Origin: Chaenocephalus aceratus
Lineage: Eukaryota > Chordata > Actinopteri > Perciformes > Channichthyidae
Direction of reading: 5' to 3'
NCBI GenBank assembly: GCA_023974075.1
Contig: CM043801.1
Coordinates: forward strand, 20,017,819-20,081,818
Length of the DNA: 64,000 nucleotides
Under the pieces are notes generated by a model, which was not told where the DNA came from, did not search any database, and was given only the letters and a program-made list of their open reading frames with translations. Numbering within the stretch: position 1 is the stretch's first letter; each line of letters starts with the position of its first letter. This document shows positions 1 through 12,600 of the stretch, in pieces. The position numbers and the translations under genes were made by a program.

Positions 1-688
1 GGTTTAATCTGCGTGCAAGGGTCATTTCATGCGCGTGTAAAAGCACATTTCCCGCTCGTGAGTAGCTTGTTTTGCGCGCTAGAATATTGACCCAAATCTG
101 GCTCCATATTCATGGTAAACAATACCAGAAATGCCCGCAAGAGGGCTCACTTGACCGCAACAGGTGCAAATGTTTTAACCATAGGCTGGTTTTAACACGT
201 GATAATGGCGGCTTACAGGGGGATAACGTTGTACATGCGGTAATGGCGTCTGACAGAGGCATACAATTATACACAGCTCGCCGCAATAGCACAAGACTGG
301 AAATATTAGCGATCGTACATACCAAATATAATTATATCAACAGTCACAGCGGACGGACAGAAAGTGAAACTACTGAACATTTAACAGGCAGTCACACTTA
401 CGGCAAACAAGTACTGTAAACAATATACTACGCCGATTATTGTCTGTTAGCTGTTATTTACATATGAAATGCAAATCATATACAAACAGGTGCTTATGCC
501 ACAGCAGCGCCATATAGAGAGAATTACTATTACATGGCTCTGTGCCACAGTAACAACACTTACTGTTTCATAAACGCACAACGCGAGGAAAACACACAAC
601 AACCCGTTCACTCGCTGAAAGTCTGTTTATGACTGGTCGCGCGCTGCGCGTGACTAATGATGTTAAAGTGTGAGGGGTGCGTCCGGTA

Positions 689-1066
689 AGGCGGCCCGTC
701 CACACAGCGGCGTGCGTTGTTGACGCTTGCCGGCGGGCGTATCTGACACTCGACCAAAAACCAATCACATGAATCTCCCGCCCCTGACACACAAGCAGCG
801 GTTTGATTGGCTAGAGCTTGTACTGGCATATGATTTCATTGGCTGATGCTTCTGCCGAGGTGTGAAAAGTTGAACATTGCTCAACTTTTGAAGCCAGCAA
901 CGCCAGCAACGCCAGCAACGCCAGCACGCCAGCAACGCCAGCAACGCCAGCAACGCTCCGCGTCGCTTCCCAAAATGCAGTTCGGCTAAAAGTGACGTCA
1001 CCCCATTTCAAAGTGAATGGGCAGAAGCGTTGGAAGCTTCAACGCACGCCGCTGTGTGGATGGGCC
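689..1066. mobile_element. Probable MITE with about 28-bp terminal inverted repeats
   Basis: The left end (GGCCCGTCCACACAGCGGCG, 689 onward) is repeated in inverted orientation at 1038-1066 with one mismatch over about 27 bases. The interior is non-coding and GC-rich at its edges. The 9-bp tandem array lies inside. No clear target-site duplication was found, so the superfamily is not assigned. A shorter related GC-rich stretch occurs near 25990-26040. Confidence 0.6.
893..955. repeat. Tandem 9-bp minisatellite (AACGCCAGC)n
   Basis: About seven head-to-tail copies of a 9-base unit are visible, one of them shortened by two bases. The array sits inside the MITE. Confidence 0.9.
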
Positions 1067-2777
1067 ATAACTGTCTCTGGACTGCCTGGGGGGCGTCCCA
1101 AAGCAGGGAAGTTTGCACAGTGAGGGTAGTCCATGGATGTATAATAAGGTAGTCGATCTTTTTGGCAAGACAGTAGTGACGGCCATCTTGGTGACGTGTG
1201 TTGTTGTGAGAGTCTGCGAGACCAGAGATGTAGTTCATTGAGCGTTTCACACAAACACATTTTTTTTTTACTTGCAAAATTATCTTTTAAATTGACAAAC
1301 ATCATAGGCCTATGTGTAATTCGTGGCACAATTCAAACGATCGAAAGATAATCTTTCTCTCTCCATTGACTTCAACACATAATTTTCCGAAATAAGGTCC
1401 CATGGAGGCTCCCGGAAGGGGAGGGACTTCGCCTCTCTATAGCTGTCTTCAGTGGCCTAAGGCTATTCAGTATTACAGTAGTGGATTCACACTGTGTGGT
1501 GTATTGCTGTTAGAGCTCAGTTACAATAACGTTTCTTTAATAAATTGAACTGACAACCAGGGCATCCATCTCACAGCCTGAAGAAGATAATCGATTTTAT
1601 ATCTTGTTCAGTGTAACTGTAACTATAACAGTGAGAAACACAAACACTGCAGGCATTGACAAACTTTGTAGAGAGTAATGCCTTTATTGGCATTTTAATA
1701 CCTTATTCCCTTATGATTATGTTATTATAGTCTTATGTTAGGCCAAATACCTTGTCTTGTTCTGCTTCCCATGAAGTTCAGCCTTCAGCTCTTAATTTGA
1801 GGCTCACAGAAAGAAACACTCTGATCATAAGGATGTGAATCTACAGACAACAGTCCTCTAAAGCCCCTTCAACAAATGCTCCATAGAAGTGCATATGTAG
1901 TGGGATACTGTTAAATCCTGCACCGTGAATTGAATGATCAAGTTTCCTTCCAACAGGCAGAATTTAAGAAGTGAAATCCATCCCATCAGTCTGTAGTCTT
2001 TCCTGTGTCTAAGTGGTTCAGCAGCTCTTCAGGTCTTTATAGGCTGGCTGTGGATGAAGCTTGGTGTTTGTTAAAACTGTTTTCCATCTTTATTCATTAC
2101 ATTCTGAGGCTGTGGTGGTCTTTAGTTTCTGCTTCAGTGTGTTTTTTTAAAGAGGCTTTGGTCCTTCATCCATCTCAGTTGTGTCCTCATTATTTATCTG
2201 CTGTAGTTAATGGTGGCTGTTTTAAATGAACATTTTAAGCATCACGTCGAACATATCTGACATTTCAGAAATAAATGGTAGTTCATTTGCTGTAATTACA
2301 ACTTTTATGCTGACATGAACAGCATTCATGAGTCAGAAACAGGTCATTACAGTGGTTCTGATGTGTCATGAAGGCGGCGTGATATTGTTTTGAAAGCTTA
2401 CTCATACATTCATAATGGTAGCACCTTCTGCTGCTAATTGGCAAACAATTTAATCCTCACTTATCTCGCTCCCATTGTTTATTCATCCATAAATACAGTG
2501 TTCTCTGGTTGCATTTATCCTTGTGATAATAATGTTTAACATACAGTAGTTTATTCGCAGTGTGCGCAGGTTTGCATGCTGATCATATTGAAGTGTAGAC
2601 AGCTGCTGGTACACAAACAGCTGACGGGCAGCTCAGACAGCTTAGAAGTGTTTGTGTTCTCCCTTGGCAAAGCAGAGGGAATGCGATCAGGATATGCAGG
2701 AATACAGGATTTTTGCTTTGTTCATGCCCTGACTTCACTCTGTTTTTTCTTTTTTGTTTGTTCTGTGACCTCAGCAG

Positions 2778-3842
2778 GTTTGTTTTCTTGGGGAAGTTCA
2801 TGGTTCAGCGATCCCTCGAGCAAAAACTCTACACCAGCCAGTGAAGAATCGCCCACTCGTCTGGCATCTACTTTGGACGCCTCCAGTAACTCTCAGACTA
2901 CAGAGAGCAAAAAGAGAGGGGAGACTTCAGAGATGCTCACGTCCACCGCCTCCAGCTCTGCACCCAGAATCAACTCATCCAGCGGGGAAAACCTGGGTCC
3001 GCGTTGAATCAGCGACCACAACCCAGCCGGGGTGACAAGAGGGAGGAGACGGTGACCTCCAGAGGCAGCGGCAGAGAGGCAGAGGAAGGGGGAAGAAGAA
3101 CAGAGGGGAGGACAGGAGCAGAGGAGAGGAGAAGGGGAAAGGAGAAGAAGAAGGGAGTGGAGAGATCAGTGGCGTAGAAGCAAAAGGGGAGATACAAGTT
3201 TCACGTCGACCAGCGGATTCAGGCAAACCAAGAGAAAGATCCAGAGAAAGATCTAGAGAGAGGGGCCACAGGAAGGGACAGTCCACTACCACAGCAACTC
3301 CCACCACTACTGCTGGTCCTCTGGGGATGACAACAACTGAAACTGTTGATTTATCTACATCCACCTCTCCATCAAGCTCAACAGATACAAGCCCATCCCC
3401 CTCCCCGTCTCAGTCTGTTACTGCGTCCCCATCTCCATCTCCATCCCCAGCTCGTTCCCTGTTTGAATCTCAATCACCCTCCTCCTCCCCATCCCCAACT
3501 TCCTCACCTCCAGCCAATTCCCAAACCCATTCCTTTCCACATCACCTTCATCCCCTCATTCCGATTCCCCGTTTCAAACCGCCGGATCAGGAGACCCCGC
3601 TCCATCCACTCACTCAGACAGCCAGGAAGCTCTACTGACCCCCTGTCCTCGTCTCACTGGGTCCCGGTGGAGAAAGCCGTTGTGAACAGCTCTCTGGATT
3701 ATCCTACATTACTGTCAGGACCCCACATGGAGGAGCCCGCCTGGTCTCACACTGTGGGGTCAGGGGCCCTTACCTGGCAACATGGAGGAGGAAAGTAACA
3801 GAGGGGGAGTCAACATCAGCAATATGACCCTCAGCCCCTCAG
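2778..3842 (+). CDS. ncan: ncan central mucin-like / chondroitin sulfate exon (frame disturbed)
   Basis: The exon follows a tcagcag acceptor and ends at AG|GTTAGT. Entry and exit are both phase 1, and its 1065 bases keep outer phases in register: the last codons read into the next EGF exon as S-D-E-S-E-P-C. Inside, no single frame is open. The plausible protein moves from frame 2 (to about 2995; TGA at 3005) to frame 0 (open 3036-3638, with [14 protein letters not shown] repeats), back to frame 2 (about 3520-3640), then frame 1 (about 3640-3765, [16 protein letters not shown]), then frame 2 to the end (NISNMT glycosylation sites). The switches lie near homopolymers. A possible glycosaminoglycan site, [10 protein letters not shown], lies near 3150. 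It may be a real lesion or base-calling indels. Confidence 0.75.
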
Positions 3843-6070
3843 GTTAGTAGTGTCTCTCTGTCCTTAGGTAATTTGGCATCCTATGGTGCGTCCATGAATC
3901 TGTAATATTCATTGGAAATATTTGAAGCACATTTTTGATTTGATAACTTGACTAACGTCTTATTTTTGTTGTTTTGACCATCTTTATATTGAGAATATTA
4001 ACAACATGTGGACCCCACTGCTTACTGTTAGGCCTGGAATTGCAGCTAAACTAGCAGATTCAATGATCGTAATTTTACCACCGAAAAGTAATACACTTTT
4101 ATTTATATAAAACCCATGTAATCAATTGGTTTGTAGTCCATGTAATTGTTACCAAGGACGTTGGAGAGGTGCCTTTAAGGAATTCAGGTGAAGTAGAATG
4201 ATAAGCATCGATACCTGCATACTGAGGAGTGCAAAATGGATCGACTGCTCAAAAAACACAGGAATCGTCCCAAGTGGGACGCTGTTTGTGGCCCAAGTCT
4301 AATGTGTACTTATTTGTTTGTGTTATGATTCTGCACTCATTTAGATAAAATGTAGACAGAAAATAAGGCAGTTTTTCGTACCACCACCAACCTTTGTTTA
4401 AGGATGCATTGAAGCTAGCTGTTGATGGTCAAAGTAACTCCAAATTAGAGGTTGACTGCTTCTTGAAGGGAACATTTGCCATTTTTGTTTGTTAGTAAAA
4501 TAAGTAGATTAAGATCACAGGATGGACTCCTGTCTTGTCTAACCATTAGATTTCAAAGCTAGTGCTAGTAGCTGGTTAGCTTAGCTGAGCACAAAGACTG
4601 GAAATAGGGGGACACAGAATTAACTAATTGTATCTCAGAGCTGAGGCTCCCAGAAGTAACCACAGGTACAGTGGTGGTGTAACAACAACTTCTGCTGTTG
4701 AGTAATTCAATGTCTTGATGTTTGATCGCCTGACTGTTTGTGTTCCTTGGACTCACTTGGTTGCAGATGAAATACATTGAAATAAGACCCAAGTTGTAAA
4801 TAAATATAAGTATCCTTTAAAATCACATTTCATTCCTCCCTGGACCTTGCCAATGGCATATTTATTCAAAAAATCTCATTGTGTATTCCCTCGGCTGCAC
4901 AGCTTTTATTTTCCAACGAAAGCAGAGACCATCTCCCCGCCACCGTTCACCAATCTGTTGATTAAGTCTGCAGCTCAGTAGGCTATATCTGAGTGAAGCT
5001 CCTGGCTGGCCACCTGGTTTACTTATTTTTCGCTTGATAATGAGAGCTCATACAGGGAACATCCTATCAGCCAGTGTTGAAAGCCCTGAAGGCATCATGC
5101 TATCGCACATTTCTATGCTGATTATTTTGCTCCCCCAGCTGTAAACTGTATCGACAAGAAACGAGGGTAGCCATCTGCGCTCCTGGGGCACAGTATGAGG
5201 GCTGATTGATTGACTGACACCCTGGAGTCATGCATGCAGAAGGCCAAAAACAAACAACACACAGTTAAATCTTTGCTACACAAAACACAATAAGTGGATG
5301 GATGCGCTGGCAGGAGATTGGACCAGAGTAATGGCTTACATCTCCCTCCCTCTTTTTTGCACACACTCGGCTTCAGTTAAGTCCCTTGTGGGATTCATGG
5401 TTGTGTCAGTGTTTTCTCTCCTGACTGGATCAGGGAGCATTTCATCAGTCAGTTCAATCAATGCGAGAGGAGTGGAAAAAAAGAATGGCCTCAGGTTAGA
5501 TTCAAGGACCTTTTAATAGCAAAGCAAATTGTTATCAAACAAACAGATGCAGACACTGCACGAATACACACAATGCTTTCAACTTCTCTTCCCTTGTCAG
5601 ACCATATAAAAGAGATTGTATCACTCAATCTTCCTCTAACATTTAAATGGTAGACGGTTTCTTTGTTTCTGACTTCCTTTATGTGATCTCATTCTCCAGA
5701 AATGCCAACGCCACCTGAAGTGAACGCGCTTTTCTGAAAATCATATTTCCAAAGTAAACTACATTTCCACCGTGTTCGTGGCTGTTATTACTCGAAGCAA
5801 TGTGTGAAGTGTGGATTATTACTTTGAGGTATCTCAGCGTTTCCTCGTATTTTCCCCTTCCTGTCCTATTTCTGTAAACGTATTAGTTAGATTTTGCTGT
5901 TGCCGGTTTATTGTTGTTGTTGGTGCCGGTGGTGTCGGCTGTGCAGAGCGAGGGACAGTCCACTCCGTCAGCTTCTTCCACGGACTATTGATTTTTCTGC
6001 ACCACTAGCTTTAATGAACGGCCAATCGTACAAGGTTTATCTATCACAAATACTCAGACACACACGCACG

Positions 6071-6163
<93 letters not shown>

Positions 6164-6579
6164 TAGTAAATCTGCTTGTCATAACAGTTGGTATTTGTCA
6201 AGGCGTGCCATGCCCTTGACTGAAGCAGAGGGTGCGAGTGCACTTCGGCCTGAACTGATGTACATTAAATGAAATGCATGGTTGGCTTTATCACCTGACC
6301 TCAGCAAAATTCAAACCACGAGCCGAGGATTAGCTCGCAAAACTCAACAGAAATCTTTGGACGCTATTGAGAAATCTTTCTTGTGGGATTGAAAACCTCA
6401 ATCCTTTATTTTTGTATTTACATTCATTTCGTGCAACATAGCAGCCGGCATCACGGTGATTCAGACAGTGTGAGCTTGAAATGTCTGCCTCTGGGTAGCT
6501 ATTGGACAGGATCAGCCTGCAGGCTAATCAGAGACAGATTCTCGCTCAATGTACCGTGTAAACACAAACCCGCAAACCT

Positions 6580-6677
<98 letters not shown>

Positions 6678-9600
6678 CAATGTCAACCCCACACACCACC
6701 CCCTCCTAAGCAATCCTCAGTGACGGAAAAACCTGACCGAACAAAGACTCCCACAGCCAAGCCTTTTTGTGGCCAGGATGAACGAGTGGTGGTTTTCAAA
6801 GACCGTAGGTTGCTATAATGAGCGGCTCAGGGGAGAAACACGTGGTAGTGTGTCAATTGATATGGAAATGTGTAATTGTGGAAGGAGACCACACACACGC
6901 ACACGTTTAGGGGCTGAATAGCGGGGCCGAGGCACTCAGCAGGAGGTCTGCTCGTTTCTGTTGAGGATGGCTAAGGTCTGAAGTTCTCACGCTGCCCACT
7001 ACGCTCGCTGGAGTGAGCCAAGGCCTCGCTTTCCATATGGTAACCATGACAACTGTGGCTGTGAGTGGATGGCGGGGTTGAGGCTCCTGATCTCTTTGAA
7101 AAGAGACAGTGTGAAATGGATATGCGTGTTTTAACTATAGCTGGTGGTGGCTGAGCGGCAATGAAGGAAAATTAGGGTGGTTTTCTTTTTTGTGTCATGC
7201 CTATTTATCTATGGAGAGGTTAGGGATATTCACCAATAATAAATACAGCTTGGATTCACCTGTTTGTGTTCCCATTTACATAAAGAAAAAACGTTTTTCC
7301 TTAACAGGATCACTAATTAGCCAATTTTTTACATCCCCCTACACCCCACATCCTTCTGTCTGTCTGTTGTAGACGAATCGGAGCCCTGCGTGACAAACCC
7401 ATGTCTGCACGGAGGAAAGTGCCTTCCACAGGGAACAGGCTACAGCTGCTACTGCCCACAGGGATACACTGGGGAGAACTGTGAGATTGGTGAGTGATGC
7501 TTACAATACACACACATCCCCCACATAAGCACGCATGCATATATCCACACATTAGCATGATTAAGTCAGCCCTGCTTTAGTACATATTGACGTAAGGCCC
7601 TCCAACGGCCTATTGGCAGGTCAGAGGCCAATATACACGTCATATTTAGGGAGGACGTTACGTTTTAACACGGGTGAAAGGTTCAAATCAAGCCATCAGA
7701 GTTGGGTGACGATAATGGTCCCGCAAGGACTAACTCTTAGTAGATCCAAAGGTTTTGTTCTATCAACAAAAATGACTTACTTGCAGTCAATTACATTTTT
7801 GAGCTGAATTGATTTCTTGTTTCTGGGAATCCAGTCAAGGCCTTTGTTAGTTTTGTCATTGGCAGAAATAAATCTTTTAATGGCGGAAATCCCAGATTCG
7901 GATCAGCAGCAAGAACAAATCAATTGTTCACAAGGGCCTTGATGTCCAAGAAACTTCATGGAAATCTATTAATAGAGTATGATTCACTGCTGACAGAAGC
8001 AGCAACTATCAGCAGAGAAACATAACCTCCTAGTATAAAGATGGCTGAGAGGTGTTGATAGCTGCTATTTGTGATTACAGCTTCAGAGGTTACAGATTAT
8101 ATATTTATACCACAGGATGTCAGGGCCAAAGGTCTGCCATGTTGTACAAAACAGATTGTGACCGGCAGGAACGGCAAGACAAAAAGCGACTGACGGTATC
8201 TAGATTCAAAATCTCCAGGATCAATTCTTCTTCACCTCCACACAATCTCCTCTCTTTCTCTCTCTGCCGATTCTCCTTTTGTTTCCCCTATCTGTTTGGC
8301 TGTAGCATGGTAAGGTCATGTTTGAATAGACCCTTTTCATTCAAGGGAGACATTTTGACTTGCCAAAGTAGGAAAAGCACAGGTGAAAGTAATAACTTTA
8401 AAGACGGCTGCAGTAGCGGTGTCTGTTTTGTTCATGCTGATAAGAAATGGCCTACTCAGACACTTAATGCAATGGAGCCTTTTTAATGTGAATTTATACA
8501 ACCGTGCTTTCCTGCTTTGATATGCCAACATGCCTGGATGAGGGTCTATTATGTTCTGCACACAGGTGTACTCTATAATGCTGTAGTCGTTTCAAGGAAG
8601 CCAGATGTGATCCTGTGTCTTTAAAGAGGATAATAAACATCTGCAGACAACTAGGCTTATTGGATAAACTCCTATACGGCAGATGTAAGCAAAACATAAA
8701 CAACACTTTTTTACCAAGGTGTGTTGTGGATGAAATGGGAAAACTCCACCCATAGGCTGTCACTGTAATATCTTATTTGAATCATTGGACCTGATGGGGC
8801 TATACACACCCATTACACACCCTCGTGTTTTTTGATTTATTTTGTCTCAAGACTGTGCTTGCTTATTTCACAGAAAATATTGTTGAAGTTTTTAGTGCTT
8901 TTCGTACCAACACAATTCAAAACGTCTCCTATGAAAAAGGCTGTATACAAAGTTACTCCTTTTTGCTACTGCTTGGGTGATACAACTCAAAACTTTAACA
9001 TTTTTACTGGCACATTTACTTTGCTGAAAAATATTACGCAGTTCTGCCCAACTTTATCTTGAGCGGGGGTAGTCAATCAATTAATCAAAATATATTTATA
9101 CAGCCCAATATCACAAATGATTGTCTTTACGGGGCTTTACAGTAGCAGATATAAATGAAAACATGTTTGCTGGGTCACTGGTCTGGTATACAAATTCTCA
9201 GTAAGGCTCACAATTACGAAATGAGTCAATACAAATTAGTCAATTCAAATGTTTTCACTGTTTATATAAAGAAAGTTACCCTTTTAATAGTTATGGTTGT
9301 AGACCATTTCAGGTAGTTGAAATCAAGGAGCAGTCCTGCTTTGAATAATATCATTGCATTGGGGGTGAAGTAAAAAAATTGTTCAGGTATTTAAGACATG
9401 ATGTAGTCAATGATTGTATATTTAATCCCTCGTGACCTACCTTCAACTTTAAAACCCAACTGTATACCTAATTCAGGGACACTCTAGTTCCCCAAAGCAG
9501 GCACCTGCACAGAGGCACACTGATGCTTTGACATGGAGGTTTAAATCTGCCTTAAGGGTCGTAATCTGTCAATAATGTATGTATAATCAGCTTGTTTTAG

Positions 9601-12600
9601 CAGCCATTCCTCATGGAAGGTATCACTTTAGGAATAAGTAAACATCACACATTCATGTAATCATTGTTATCTGGGTGTGAACACCTTCAAACTAACTGAG
9701 AGCCACTGTTCAGTGTCACAGAATGGACGGACAGACATCCAGCTGATGCGTGGGTATGCTGGAGGGCTCTGTTATGGATTTGCAGAATTTGCAGTATTAT
9801 TTCTCTGAGGAGCAGCTTCCCCGCTGAATAATGGATGAGAGGGACGAGGGGATCAGATTTTTTATATTGAACAACAAAGACCTCGTATGATTTTGATAGA
9901 AAGAGCTGGTGATGTGTGTTTACTTATGAACCAACACAGCGAGAGGTCATTCAAGGTCTTAATAAGCCCAAGTGCATTTCATCTCAGTGTGACATTTAAA
10001 ATGATAGGCTAAGTTTTGGTTTTATTTAAAGCATTTAACAAGTGTGAGGCCTGAGAAAAAAACGTTTAATATAATAAAAATTCTCTTTCAATTTGAGGAA
10101 ACACTTGATAAAAGGAGGCATGTGGTGCAGTGGATAGAGCTTGGTGTTGGGGTCAGGGGGTCACAGGTTCAAACCCCACTGCAATCAGCATGTCGTTGTG
10201 TCCCTGGGCAAGACACTTCACCTAAAATTGCTCTTGTGGGGATTGCCCACAGTATTGAGTATGTAAGTCTAATAAAAAGCACTTTGAATTGCCTTGCGTT
10301 GAAAAGTGCTCTATAAATAAACTTGCCTTGCCTTGCCTAAGTCGCTTTGGATAAAAGCGTCTAACAAGTAACATGTAATGTAATAAAACACTCAACTGTT
10401 ATTTCCTGATTGATTTTCTCTTGACATTTGGAGTTTATTTAACAATTTAAATCAAGGCTGAGTTGCAACCACTAGGTTTCAATTCATCATTATTTAAAAC
10501 ATCAGTTCCTTGACTCAAGTTATCAGAGTTGTTTCATCCGTTTCTTACAGTTTCCCTATTGTTTGATAAATCCAAGATGTATTTTATACTCAGATATGGT
10601 TTCACTGTGTCATTCCTCATACTGCAAAAACATGTCATCAAATCTACACAGTGTGTCTTTATGTGATATAAACCAATGAACGTCAAGAACGGTTTCTTCA
10701 ATAAGAAAAGTGACATTTGGAAAAAACTCTCAGGGTTCTTATTCTCTTCGATTTCTATTTTATCTTGCAGACAAACAACATTGTTTGACCGATCACACAA
10801 CTTTGAGCCTGTTGGAGTGAAAAAGCATTAGCATAAATCTCTGGTTTCAGTTCCCATATCTGTCCTCCAAAAACAGCCTCAGCTGCCATTTTTATAACCA
10901 GATAGACAACCTGTGCTGCTGTCAGATTAAAGTTAGATTAAACCCTAACCATTTTGAAGAAGCAGCAAAACACTTCTGAACATACAGACTCAGACCTTGC
11001 AACGTTCTTCATTGATAAACCACAATTTATTTCAGAAAAGAATCCTTGCCATTGCAACTGTCTCTGAAGGTCTTATTTGAGTTGTACGGTCAGTTTGATC
11101 TTTCCGACACAACACACTTTCACTCCATGATCGTCCAGGAGCGACGTTTGGTCAGGGTCCCGTGGCGTGCAGTTGTGACGCTCCTAGGCTCCTTCAGCTT
11201 CATAAAGGGACGCAAATAGCTTTCAACTGATTGCAATATATTCCCATCTGCGGCGGGATTTGACGCTCATGGAAGCACGGCATTCGTTTGTGTCGGCTGC
11301 CCTTAAAGGCAATGTGAGCGTCCATTCCCATTGGATAACGGAGAATTGTACACCCGGAAGTAAGTATTCCCCTTACTGTCGATTGATTTTACAGTGATAT
11401 CTGCACTACTCATCGACTAAAAAACACCAGATTATCCTTGTTAATTACACAACATTGATTGCTTTAAATTGTGTACAATGCTTTGGTATTTTTCCCCTTC
11501 GATTCGGAGAAACAAATATTTTTTCGGAGAAGACACTACACTACCCAGAATCCCCAGCTATCGTTTAGGACTACACCATGTGCTCTTTTGACAAACCCCG
11601 TGATTAGTTCTCAAGCTCTGTGATTGGTTGACCTCCAACTGCATTCCATATGGAAAAAAACGTTTCGTAAAAGATAAAATCATACTTTATTCAGCAGTGC
11701 TTGCTTTACTCTTTGAAAGTAATCACATGAATGCATTGTAATAAATGGTTCGGCTGCATTACATATATTACACATCTGTCGTAGTTCTTTATTGTTATTT
11801 ATCTACAGCTCAGAATAGACCGGAAACTATTCTTTTACCGTTCAGTTTGAATTTCACAATAAAGTTAGTAGTAATATTTTGTTTTGATATTATTGTTTTT
11901 TATTACTAGACCGCTGGGCTGGGTCATGTTAAGACCATCTTTTCTGTGTTGCTGTGGGTTTTTTCCATCGCTTTTGTGTTACAAACATTAAAAAAATAAC
12001 TAAATATATCCGTTGTAAACTAAACCAGAAACAGCAGTATATTTTATTTTGTTAACACTGTAAACTTGACAGCTTTTTAACCCAAACCACCTTATTAAAG
12101 CACATTATTACACGTTTAGAGCAATGCAATGCAGGTAGATTGTGTTGCTTTTTAATAACTGTTTAAAATGCCTTTTTCTTAATGTCTTTTATTATTATTA
12201 ACTACTTGTTACTTGTTGCTAGGGACGCTGCTATCGATATTATTTCTGTTATGTTGTGTAACTGTTTAATGGTGTTATCTTTATTGCTACCCCCTTCCCC
12301 GTCAATGTTGGTCCACAGCGCAAACGTATTAGTTTAACAAAATCCGCATTTAAAATTGTGGCTACGTTATTTTCCCCTGTGCAATTCTCCATTTACTCAA
12401 CAATAACACATAATTATCCTTGTGTTTATTTATTTGTTTGATTAATAAACACAAGTTGGAGTCCGTCAGGACCGAGGGTCGGAGCAGCTCATTTTCTTTA
12501 GAGAATATTACACCGGGAAGTAAGTATTCTCTCCGCTTCGCTTGACAAACCCCGTGATAGTCCTCAAGCTCTGTGATTGGAGAGTGTGCTCCGAGGGTTA

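Larger units (their letters stand above)
1..2777. other. Intronic DNA upstream of the first visible ncan exon
   Basis: No exon was recognised here. The short open frames have no family resemblance and no convincing splice borders. The stretch holds one probable MITE (689-1066) with a 9-bp tandem repeat inside it. The rest is AT-rich and unremarkable. Because the next exon is the central ncan exon and is entered in phase 1, this is most simply the intron after the second link-module exon. Confidence 0.6.
3843..7372 (+). other. ncan intron, central exon to EGF1
   Basis: Non-coding. It starts with GTTAGT and ends with a pyrimidine stretch before TGTAG. Two long CA arrays (6056-6161 and 6581-6679) are the only clear structures. 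Short ORFs here are CA-repeat translations or chance. Confidence 0.7.

Noticed and set aside
72..419. 115-codon open frame at the left edge
   Set aside because: The translation has no domain, low-complexity bias or splice context that I recognise. Chance or old repeat is the simpler reading.
893..955. CRISPR-like array
   Set aside because: The units are contiguous 9-mers with no spacers; it is a minisatellite in vertebrate DNA.
765..1011. Minus-strand ORFs rich in L-A-C-W-R-C
   Set aside because: They are translations of the 9-bp minisatellite inside a MITE.
5894..6243. ORFs with poly-(TH) or poly-(CV)
   Set aside because: Translations of the CA microsatellite on either strand.
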